From NCBI GenBank assembly GCA_905221605.1, contig CAJNDS010001224.1, positions 124,001-188,000 on the forward strand: a stretch of DNA of 64,000 nt, read 5' to 3'. The notes beneath the pieces are model-generated. The model had not been told where the DNA came from. It saw nothing but the letters and a program-made list of their open reading frames with translations, and did no database searches. Below, piece by piece: positions 56,524 through 63,974 of this stretch. Each line of letters starts with the position of its first letter. Position 1 is the stretch's first letter. This DNA comes from Symbiodinium natans (Eukaryota; Sar; Dinophyceae; Suessiales; Symbiodiniaceae). Position numbers and translations under genes: made by a program.

Positions 56524-56658
56524 CTCAACACGGGCGAGAATGATAGGTATACTTCCAGCACGTCAGGAGTCAGTTGTTTAACTATTCGTTACTTATATTT
56601 ACTGCTTTTTTCTTTTTTTTGCTTGAGGGGGGGGGGGTGGTGGGGGCTAGGGTCGCAT

Positions 56659-56741
56659 TTAGGTGGCCATCAGGCTGGTGAGGCTCAACGCTTCTTGGGG
56701 CTTCAGGGATCCGGTGGCTACAGTGCAGCTGCCATCGGTGG
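56659..56741 (-). CDS. Putative exon, possibly terminal
   Basis: Acceptor TTCGAAG. Frame FEATDGSCTVATGSLKPQEA and on to TAA at 56659-56661. A GC donor before the stop is also possible. Confidence 0.5.
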
Positions 56742-57032
56742 CTTCGAAGCAGAAGGGAAAAGGCATGTACACTATATGTATATATATATATGTATATACA
56801 TATGCATATGTATAACATATATATAATTATATTTATTTATTTATTGATATTTATGTATCTGATGATATCAGGCCGCCGCCCGATTGCAAGTCTGTCTTAA
56901 CCTCCACGACTCGACAACCTCGAACCCCCGAACCCTGAAGATCCCTAAAGCCCTAAAGCCCTAAACCCTATAAGACCTAAGCCCTAAACTCCTAAACCCT
57001 AAACCCTAAACCCCAAACCCTAAACCCTAAAC

Positions 57033-57107
57033 CAGGCCCAGGTGCGCCACGGCATTCAGCACGATGTCGTGCAACGATGCGGTCTGTGCCAAGTACTGGC
57101 AGCCGAC
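57033..57107 (-). CDS. Putative exon
   Basis: 75 nt, phase 0 to 0, acceptor CCCCAAG. Donor CTG|GTTTAGGG is array DNA. Contains YLAQTASLHDIVLNAVAHLG. Unrecognised; lies downstream of the cyclin gene stop, so it probably belongs to the next gene. Confidence 0.6.
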
Positions 57108-57116
57108 CTTGGGGGG

Positions 57117-57340
57117 ATTTCCGAGAATAGGGGGGTTTAGGGTTTAGGGTTTAGGGTTTAGGGTTTAGGGTTTAGGGTTTAGGGTTTAGGGTTTAGGGTT
57201 TAGGGTTTAGGGTTGAGGGGTACCCTTTTCGGGGGGGGGGGGGGGGGGGGGGGTGGGGTTAAGGGGATTCTAGTCTATTTGGGGCATAAATGCGGCATAA
57301 ATTGTGGAGGGGTACCCCTATATTTGGGAAGCACCCACCT
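57117..57340. mobile_element. Family H element interrupted by a TTTAGGG array and G-tract
   Basis: TTTCCGAGAATAGGGG, then about 11 TTTAGGG units, then TACCCTTTTCGGGG, a poly-G run and GTACCCCTATATTTGGGAA. Confidence 0.55.
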
Positions 57341-57393
57341 AGTTTTGGACAATTGCTTTTCCACCTAAGCCCCAAAACCCTACGCCCCTTTTT

Positions 57394-57530
57394 TCAGCCA
57401 TGCGCGGGCATGTCGAAGTGAAAGCAACACATGGATGACATGACAGGACTTGCTATGCTGGGGCACCAGAATCCTCGTTTAGGGTCCGGTTCTGCGAGGC
57501 ATATGAACCATAAATCCTTGTACCGTTCAT
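57394..57530 (-). CDS. Terminal exon of the cyclin gene with stop codon
   Basis: 137 nt from acceptor GGGACCAG, phase 1 as required by the previous exon, to TGA. Contains YKDLWFICLAEPDPKRGFWC. A plus-strand frame at 57431-57793 overlaps but has no matching splice signals. Confidence 0.65.
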
Positions 57531-60500
57531 CTGGTCCCCAGGGAGGGCAGTCAGATCGTTCACTGGCCAGATCCCCGATTAGCGGGTCAGATAAACACTT
57601 CTACACTTACAGCACAATTCGCGGAAAGTGCGGGCACTGTTCAGCCCTGTTTCCGACCGAATGTGGAGACCCTGAAAAGCCACAACACCTCTTAATCTAT
57701 TCTTTTACTAAGAGTATCCCCCAAAAGGACGCCAAATCATATGAACTCACCAAATTTGCAGGGAACACTGCATGCACTCACCAATACCAGTAATAAAAAC
57801 ACCGTTTCATATGAGGGTGCTGATGGGATGAATTGCAGTATTGGGCTTCTCCAGAATCCAGAGGGCATGAAGCAGCAGCCAGTTCCGCGAGGGCTAGGGA
57901 AACGTCTGTTGCGATCAGCGAACTTTGTATGCAGGCGTACCAAAACGTACATAAACATGCGAGTAATAATTTTTCCGAAGCCGTACCGTGAATCGACTGT
58001 ACGTCAACTTCAAGACACGGCATTGGCGCAGCAAAAAGGAGGCTTACCCTCTGCAGACGCTTTAGAACTATCTTTGCAAGCCTGCATTAACATGCGAGTA
58101 ATAATTACATATAAATATAAAATATAAATAGACTTATAAAAATAAAAAAAGAAATATATACAGAAAATTAATAAATAAATAAATATACATAAATAAATAA
58201 ATAAATAAATAAATAAAGTATATATATATATGTCATGTACGCTTTAATACTTACGTTGTATATATGCACTATGTTTGTACGTATATGCATGTACGCATAT
58301 CGAAGTCGGGCAAAAGGTTTCGCAGGGGGGTGAACTTTGCTGCTGCTTCAATTCAAAGTTGTGGCCGAACCACGACCGGAACTCGCAGCCGGCCCTAGGG
58401 ACCTGGTAGAATGGCACTGGGGGAGGCTTCTCAAAACGCATATAAGTGCAAGTACATAAGTGCAGGATTTCTGCCGCCAGGCCCCTTGGCACGGCTCCTT
58501 CTTGAAACAAGCCAGGCTTTGAGAACGCATGGTACAGTCTATACATGTCTACACCTGTTCTAAAAAACATGCACACTCAATGCTGCTAGCATCGCTGGGT
58601 GCTTGGCCCGCAACTCCAGCAATCCTAGTTCATGGTTGGGATCGCATTAACAATATGAATTTATATCCCTTATTGGGTTTTAAGTACCCTTAAAAAATAT
58701 AAAATGATACCCACCTATGACCAAGAATCGATGTACAACCCGGCGCGTGGCCTCTTGCAGTTCGCGCCTGCTGGCAGCCGTGGCCGCCTCGACGAGAGGG
58801 GCCTCCGCGAGCGAGTGAGGGGCGGTTTCGACATGCCAAGGAAGGCCGAGCTGCCTTAGTTGTCCAGTACTTATAGGGGTTTTAAAAGGTTAGCCTTTTG
58901 GGATTCTAAGGTGAACATCATACCCCAAACAAGGTTAAAGGTTACCTACTCTACTACTAAGCTGCTGCAAGTCTGAGCTCCAGCAGGCCACCGGCACGTC
59001 GTCCGGGCGAAGGCACGCCAGGCACTTGGGTGACAGCAGCCGTCTCCAAGCCAGGCCAAGGCAGAACATGCCCAGGGCGAAGTCTCGAGGGGGATTGTAG
59101 GTGGAAGCTGCCTCAATGAAGAGCAACAAGCGGGCAAAGAACATGGATTTCTGCTGGACCCAGGCGATGGCAGGCTGGTCTTGCTGCGAAGTCAAGGCGC
59201 TGAAGCGCTTGCAGTACATCGTGAGCCACTGCTGCTGCAGGGGCTCTGGGATCTGAAATCGCACAGTCTGCAAGATGTGGGTTTCATGCTGCTGGAGCCT
59301 CGTCTCAGAGAACTCCATTGAGCTGCCTTGGATCGGAACCTGCTTGGCCATGCTGAGCCACGCCCGAGTGTCAATGTGGTCCGCCGCACCCGCTCTCCCG
59401 TGAAACTTCTTGACCAATCGGACCACTGCGACGCAGGTCAGCGGAAGCATCTGGATGTCGAACGCGTCTTTGCCCAAGGCAGCCAAGTAGGAGTCGAGCA
59501 GAGACACGGCGCAGGACCAGCCATGTTGGTCCAGCTGGCAGAAGTTTGCCAGGTTCATTGTGCTCTGGAGCACCTGCTCACGCTGCCCGCCCAGTATGTC
59601 CGCCCGAGGAGCTCTCTCGATCGCCTCTGCCTCCAACCTATAGTTCACTGTTGGGATGATATTAAAAAACTTGAGTGTTTTTATTCCTTACTTGAGTGTT
59701 TTTATTCCTTATTGGTTTTAAGCAAGTACCCTTAGTGCCCTTAAAAAATGTAAAATGCTACCCAACTGTGACAAAGCAACTTCTGGAGCTCGCACAGGTG
59801 ATCAACTGAGGCGCCCTGGTGGAAGAGCCGGTCTTCGATGTCTTCCTCTTTGCGTTTAGGGTTTAGGGTTTAGGGTTTAGGGTTTAGGGTTTAGGGTTTA
59901 GGGTTTAGGGTTTAGGTTGTCCAGTAACATAGGGGAACTAAAGGTTAACCAAAAACACCCTAAACCCTAAACCCTAAACCCTAAACCCCTCAGTCCTTTT
60001 TGGCACCATGTGGCAACGGCCATTGCAGCATGATCACTTGGAGTGTTGCCTCTCTTCACGCTGTGCGCCCGAGGAGCTGCTTAAACAGTTGAGAGCTTCT
60101 TTAGCTAGGGTTTAGGGTTTAGGGTTTCGGGTTTTTGGAAACCACTATCGGTCATGGAGCTCGGGGTGTTTGGGCTTGCTGTTTTGCATGTTGAAGCGCT
60201 GCGGGGCCTCAAATTCCGCGGCACGGGGGAAGGATGTTTTCTGAGTCGAGAATATTCGAGAGGAAAGCCGAGTTCTCACAATAAGCAAGCCAACAAATCA
60301 CAACGCAAACCTCAAACCCTGAACCCTAAACCTGCGGTTTAGAGGCCGACAATCATGCAAAGGTTTCCCAAAACATCATTCTGCTAGTTTGCGACCCCTG
60401 TTGCTTAAGGTTAGCCCTGGAATAGGGGCTCAGAGACCTGAAAGTTCAAGGCCCCAACTATCTTCTGCAGGGGTTTAGGGTTTAGGGTTTAGGGTTTGGG

Positions 60501-63500
60501 GTTTGGGGTTTGGGGTTTGGGGTTTAGGGGTTTGGGGTTTCGGATAGTCCGGGAGCTTGCTGGAGGCGGTTTAGTATACTTCTTCGGGTTGGCGCATGTC
60601 GGAGTCCCCGCGGAAAGTCTCCAAAAAGCAGAAGCCTCGAAGGTGTGGAGCCTTTCCAGCCCTAAGGAGACTGAAGCCTAAGAGCGCCCTAAAGCCCTAG
60701 CCCTAGCCCTAAACCCTAAACCATATAAACCCTAAGCCCTAAGGAGACTGAAGACCCAAAACCCTATGCATCCTAAACCCTAAACCATAAACCTGAACCC
60801 AAAGGTGCCCTAAACCCTAAACCCTAAACCCTAAACCCTAAACCCTAAATGACCCTCAAAGCTGAAGGAAGCCGGGGCCCCCAATCTGAATGTCCAGCTG
60901 TTTTTTTGAGAGCACTGTTTGGGTGGCGGGGGAGGGGGTGGGTTCGGGTTTAGGGTTTAGGGTTTAGGGTTTAGGGTTTAGGGTTTAGGGTTTAGGGTTT
61001 AGGGTTTAGGGTTTAGTGTTTAGGGTTTAGGGTTTAGGGTTCAGGGCTTGGAGCTTAGGGCTTAGGGTTTAGTATAGGCTTGCACAACACATCCAAGTCA
61101 AGCGGCGATGCAAAGGCAGATTGTGACGAAGAGCCGCGGTACAATCAAGGTCACGAAGGCAAGGATTCCTCGATTAGGGTTTAGGGTTTAGGGCTTAGGG
61201 TTTAGGGAGCACCGCTTGCTTTATAGACCTTCTACCTGGGAGTCTATTTACCTACAGTTTAGTAGTAGCTACCCGTGATTCGTAGGTATAACCCAATTAC
61301 ACTGCAGGTAAAGAGGGTCGCAGGGGTAAGTCCTGAACCCTAGACTCTCTAGGGGTTTAGCGTTTTAGCCCATAGGGACTGTGTCTGAAGCAAACCACGG
61401 GCTGCACTAGCTTGAGGTAGAAAACCCTAAACCCTAAACCCTAAACCCTAAACCCTAAACCCGAAGGGGCTTCTGGCGCGTGACTGGCCATGCTGCCTAG
61501 CTTGCGGGGAGATGGAGAGCCGGTGGGGTTCAAGAGTTGGGGTTGCAGCTTGCTAAACCCTAGACCCTAGACGCTAAACCCTAAACCCTAAACCCTAAAC
61601 TCTAAACTCTAAACTCTAAACCCTAAACCCCCTAAACAACCCTAAACCCTAAACCCTAAACCGTGCACTGCGGAGGGGTATTTCGACTGGGGGCATGCGA
61701 TGGTCTGCCCAGCATCTTTCCACAGGTGGCCAGTAGAATCAGAATCTATGCCAACGACATTCCCTTGAAAGAGCACAATGCCCCCCTTAAGCACCCTAAA
61801 CCCTCAACCCTAAACCCGTAATATGGGGCCCCATCATACCGTCCCTCCAGTCGTCTGTCCTGGGCCATGACCCTTAATCATGACCAAGATAACTACATAG
61901 GAGATTACTTTAAACAAATATTATAGGACAGCTAACTTGGGATGTTCCCCCTATACTAACAGTCCTTGATAGGGATGATCACAGGGGGTACGATTATCCC
62001 TGCCAAGGACTGTTAGTAGAATGGGGAACGTCCCAAGACATAACTATAGTTCGTGGTTGTGAACTAAGGTGGTCCATGACCCTTAATCATGCTTAAGATA
62101 GCTATGTAGAAAATGTACTTCAACAATACCATAGGGAAGCTATAACTATAGTCTATACGGTAAGTTCCTTACTTCAGGGGTTCCACTGTGGCAAGGTTCG
62201 AAGGCCAGGGAAGATGCCCAGAATCTCATCTTGCTCGCCATCCTCCGTCGTCGAGACAGCAGGATCACCTCCACAGGGTTTTTTAGGGTTCAGGGTTTAG
62301 GGTTTGGGGTCCCTAAACCCTAAACCCTAAACCCTAAACCCTAAACCCTAAACCCTAAAGTTTAGGATTTAGGGCGAGCCACTCCACAGGGTTAAGGTTT
62401 AGGGGTGAGACAAGTCAGACTAGGATCTGGTCTGTGGGGGCTACGGGTGGGGTGATCAACATTGATCGGCCTGGTGTTGGGGTTCCTGTTGCAACGCTGC
62501 ACTAGATTCTTTTCTCGGGTGAAGTTATCAGCCAGATCTCCGCCTTGGTTCCCCTGAACCCTAAACCCTAAAGCCTAAGGCCCTGGTTCCATTGCCTTGT
62601 CCGAGAATGCTTCCATGTCGGGATGTTCCCCCTTATACTAACAGTCCTTAGTAGGGATTCTAGTACCCCCTATCTAGGTTGCCCAGTAGCCTAGGATGAA
62701 AAAGGGTGCCCTTTTTTGCTTAAAGGGGCTTATAGGGGAACCTAAAACCCCCAAAAAGGGAATAAGGGCACTACAGGGCACCCTAGCTATACTCTAGTCC
62801 CTATTAAGGTGTTCGTACAAGGGGGAACATCCCAAGTTTTGCTGCTGACGACTCCCTTCCTCGTGCAAACCCGAAAGAATTGCACAGGGATCTCGTGCCC
62901 TCGCCAGTACAAACTTCAATATGCCGAAGGCCGCCACGACAAAGCGTAGAGAAGCAGGAAGCCTTCAAACAAAACGGAGAAAACGAGGCCAATAAGAGCC
63001 CCCCCCCCCCCAAAAAAAATCTCCCAAAATGACCTAACTGCAGTGACTTGCCTTGAAACCACAAAAAGAGTCTCAGCATGATTCAAGGAGTATCCCTTAA
63101 CTGAGCCTTTTTTAAGATCTGGGTCCCGCCTACTAGAAAAAAGGGTCGGAAGAACTGCTAATACTCTTCCCTCATGGTGCCTTTATAAATTGTACTAGAA
63201 TAACTCCCAAAACCCTATTTCTAATTCTTAAGGCCTCTAGAATCCTAGCCCTAAACCCTAAACCCTAAACCCTACACCCTAAACCCTAAACCCTAAACCC
63301 TAAACCCTAAAACCTAATCCCTAAACCCTAAACCCTAAACCCTGGCCCTAAGCCCTAAACCCTAAACCCTAAATCCTATCTTACACTCCAACCTCTGGCC
63401 TCGCTTCAGGGCCTTGAGATTCCACAGCGCCAGACCTTGCTCGCAGCAGCGGCGATACTCGGCCATCATGGTGAGAACCCACCTGCGGGTTTAGGGTTTA

Positions 63501-63974
63501 GGGTTTAGGGTTTAGGGTTTAGGGTTTAGGGTTTAGGGTTTAGGGTTTAGGGTTTAGGGTTTAGGGTTTAGGGTGGATTTGGGGGCCCTGATAGAAATTT
63601 CTATATGGCGTTCAGGTGCCCAAACAACCCAATCATTACCCCCAATTAAGCAGGGACCCTCACCTACGGTGAGGCTATCTTCCTTAACTATAAGGGGCAT
63701 CGGGCTCTTTCGGGGCCAGAGAAGTGCCGATACGTTAACGATGACATGACGAGGCAAGACGAGGCATTGCTTTTGGCGTTTAGTAACTTGGTAGCCCAGT
63801 AAGCCAATTATGATACGAGCGCCCTTTTTTGGGTTGGGTACTTTACAAGGTAAAAAAAGAACAAAAAGGTAAAGGGCAACCTTAGATATCAGGGAACCAT
63901 GAACCAAAACAAGAAGGGGTAAAGGGTGCCACTGGGCTACCTAGGCAAGCTCCATTGCAAGAGGCTCGACATGC
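57394..63974 (-). CDS. Multi-exon cyclin-domain gene (composite model, 5' end open)
   Basis: Hand-built model on the minus strand. Exon islets listed below (63.8 to 57.4 kb) have open frames bounded by AG and GT/GC. Reading phase is compatible across most junctions from 61745 to the cyclin exon at 59637, and again for the last two exons. The coding part ends at TGA 57394-57396. The only recognised domain is a cyclin box in the exon at 58969-59637, so a regulatory subunit of a cyclin-dependent kinase is the likely role. The upstream exons are unrecognised and could belong to a separate gene. No start codon is fixed: an ATG near 63974 opens a short frame but may be internal. Introns consist of telomere-like arrays and inverted-repeat elements. 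The exon chain is well supported, the exact splice sites less so. Confidence 0.6.
57611..57671 (-). CDS. Penultimate exon of the cyclin gene
   Basis: 61 nt with very good splice sites: GCTTTTCAG before and T|GTAAGTG after. Encodes GLHIRSETGLNSARTFRELC. Phase 0 to 1. Confidence 0.65.
58140..58235. repeat. AAAT-rich microsatellite
   Basis: (AAAT)n and AT runs, inside an intron of the cyclin gene model. Confidence 0.85.
58456..58516 (-). CDS. Putative exon of the cyclin gene
   Basis: 61 nt between TCTCAAAG and T|GTACTTGC. Encodes GLFQEGAVPRGLAAEILHL. A further exon-like piece from about 58408 to 58340 (EFRSWFGHNFELKQQQ) follows. Phases around it are not fully resolved. Confidence 0.5.
58625..58721 (-). 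mobile_element. Family S introner, copy 2
   Basis: Minus strand begins GTCATAGGTGGGTATCATTT and ends ATCCCAACCATGAACTAG. Second copy in the same gene, about 1 kb from copy 1. Both termini supply intron-like GT and AG. Confidence 0.7.
58722..58854 (-). CDS. Putative exon, C-terminal to the cyclin box
   Basis: 133 nt. Acceptor ACTAAG is the end of family J element; phase 2 in fits the GC donor of the cyclin exon. Helical: LVEAATAASRRELQEATRRV. Ends at family S element 58625-58721. Confidence 0.6.
58858..58960. mobile_element. Family J element (intronic)
   Basis: GTTGTCCAGTA...GGTTAGCCTTTTGGGATT...GGTTAAAGGTTACC...CTCTACTACTA. Related to 38306-38405 and, truncated by an array, 59918-59960. GCAGC flanks it on both sides, possibly a target duplication. 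Interrupts the cyclin gene. Confidence 0.65.
58969..59637 (-). CDS. Cyclin-box exon
   Basis: Longest genuine coding stretch of the window, about 220 codons without interruption. It starts after CTATAG, the end of family S element 59638-59772. The stretch from REQVLQSTMNLANFC through AVSLLDSYLAAL to MLPLTCVAVVRLVKKF follows the usual order of a cyclin N-terminal fold: helix 1, the LLDxxL helix 3, and the hydrophobic helix 5 with a Lys where the kinase-contacting Lys is expected. The second half, with FFARLLLFIEAAS and FALGMFCLGLAWR, fits a second cyclin fold. The subtype cannot be told. The frame runs on into family J element 58858-58960 and stops there, so the real exon must be spliced before it, probably at a GC donor near 58969. 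Confidence 0.75.
59638..59772 (-). mobile_element. Family S introner, copy 1
   Basis: Minus strand begins GTCACAGTTGGGTAGCATTT and ends ATCCCAACAGTGAACTATAG. Shares start, A/T-rich middle, AACCAATAAGG block and end with the copy at 58625-58721. Lies exactly between two coding exons. Contains a 24-25 bp tandem duplication. Confidence 0.7.
59778..59847 (-). CDS. Putative exon just upstream of the cyclin box
   Basis: 70 nt, phase 1 to 2 with GC donor TT|GCTTTG. Encodes DIEDRLFHQGASVDHLCELQ. Followed by family S element 59638-59772, which is the intron. Confidence 0.6.
59854..59914. repeat. Intronic TTTAGGG array in the cyclin gene
   Basis: About nine units. With the family J remnant and a CCCTAAA array (59957-59986) it makes up the intron between exons 59987 and 59847. 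Confidence 0.85.
59918..59955. mobile_element. Family J element truncated by a telomere-like array
   Basis: Only GTTGTCCAGTAACATAGGGG and AACTAAAGGTTAACC remain; CCCTAAA units follow directly, and TTTAGGG units abut the other end. Confidence 0.6.
59987..60079 (-). CDS. Putative exon of the cyclin gene chain
   Basis: 93 nt, phase 1 to 1, acceptor TTTAAG (or 3 nt later CAG). Contains HSVKRGNTPSDHAAMAVATW. Donor is G|GTTTAGGG of the array that fills the intron together with a truncated family J element. The leftover G completes the first codon of the next exon. Confidence 0.6.
60146..60240 (-). CDS. Putative exon of the cyclin gene chain
   Basis: Acceptor CGACTCAG, phase 0. Contains RAAEFEAPQRFNMQNSKPKH. 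Donor near GATA|GTGG not certain. Confidence 0.55.
60438..60461 (-). CDS. Putative micro-exon (24 nt)
   Basis: IVGALNFQ between CAGAAG and CAG|GTCTCT. Phase 0 to 0, fitting the next exon. Very short, so moderate confidence. Confidence 0.4.
60545..60651 (-). CDS. Putative exon of the cyclin gene chain
   Basis: Starts after GGAAAG in phase 2, as required by the previous exon. Contains TFEASAFWRLSAGTPTCANP, then Lys/Pro-rich sequence. The 3' boundary is uncertain (no GT before the TTTGGGG-type array). Confidence 0.5.
60863..60897 (-). CDS. Putative short exon
   Basis: 35 nt, phase 0 to 2, acceptor AAAAAAACAG and GC donor. Encodes LDIQIGGPGFL. Phase fits the next exon. Confidence 0.5.
61104..61168 (-). 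CDS. Putative exon, hydrophobic
   Basis: 65 nt, phase 1 to 0, matching the previous exon. Encodes LAFVTLIVPRLFVTICLCIA, which could be membrane-spanning. GC donor (GCC|GCTTGA). Confidence 0.5.
61461..61548 (-). CDS. Putative exon of the cyclin gene chain
   Basis: 88 nt, phase 0 to 1. Acceptor TTTAGCAAG; donor CGG|GTTTAGGG from an array. Ser/Pro-rich: NPTGSPSPRKLGSMASHAPE, which looks disordered. Both flanking introns are telomere-like repeats. Confidence 0.6.
61662..61745 (-). CDS. Putative exon of the cyclin gene chain
   Basis: 84 nt, phase 0 to 0, acceptor GGCATAG. The donor is formed by a telomere-like array: ACG|GTTTAGGG. Encodes LLATCGKMLGRPSHAPSRNT. Confidence 0.55.
61936..62037. mobile_element. 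Family B element, complete
   Basis: 102 bp with ends CTTGGGATGTTCCCC and GGGGAACGTCCCAAG; internal inverted TACTAACAGTCCTT / AAGGACTGTTAGTA. A relative lies at 22319-22412. Confidence 0.75.
62174..62268 (-). CDS. Putative exon, acidic then hydrophobic
   Basis: Starts after GTGGAG. Frame includes STTEDGEQDEILGIFPGLRT and runs to an in-frame TGA at 62174-62176, so it could be a terminal exon or be spliced just before. Telomeric fold-back at 62286-62375 lies upstream. Confidence 0.5.
62283..62376. repeat. Head-to-head telomere-like fold-back
   Basis: TTTAGGG units, then CCCTAAA x7, then TTTAGGG-like again; intronic between two exons of the 57-64 kb gene. Confidence 0.8.
62405..62553 (-). CDS. 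Putative exon, Asn/Pro/Arg-rich
   Basis: Follows acceptor GGGTTCAG, the last unit of a TTTAGGG-type array. Open frame with GGDLADNFTREKNLVQRCNR and then a proline/histidine-rich stretch. Donor not resolved. Confidence 0.5.
62617..62836. mobile_element. Nested element: family B split by family F
   Basis: Family B ends GGGATGTTCCCCCTTATACT and GGGGGAACATCCCAAG enclose a family F-like element (about 62668-62788: GTTGCCCAGTAGCC...GGGCACCCTAG). Confidence 0.65.
62840..62962 (-). CDS. Putative exon with a hydrophobic segment
   Basis: Starts after GAAG in the phase left by the exon at 63393. Contains SLRFVVAAFGILKFVLARAR, a possible membrane or buried helix. The 3' end is uncertain because the family B element (62617-62836) follows directly. 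Confidence 0.5.
63393..63482 (-). CDS. Putative exon, unrecognised protein
   Basis: 90 nt between CCCGCAG and GTTGGAG. Phase 2 in and 2 out, fitting both neighbours. Encodes a helical stretch with MMAEYRRCCEQGLALWNLKA. The telomere-like array at 63487-63575 forms the upstream intron. Confidence 0.6.
63487..63575. repeat. Interstitial TTTAGGG array
   Basis: About 12 units, with a CCCTAAA array on the other side of the exon (63250-63375). Confidence 0.9.
63717..63786 (-). CDS. Putative exon, unrecognised protein
   Basis: 70 nt, phase 1 in and 2 out. Contains KQCLVLPRHVIVNVSALLW. Acceptor CTACCAAG is the end of the inverted-repeat element at 63788-63940. Donor G|GCCCCG is the edge of a family A element (63640-63716). 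Phase fits the next exon. Confidence 0.5.
63788..63940. mobile_element. Family F element, intron between exons
   Basis: Inverted ends TTGGTAGCCCAGT and ACTGGGCTAC. On the minus strand it starts GTAGCCCAGTGGCACCC and ends GGGCTACCAAG, giving GT and AG. Confidence 0.65.
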
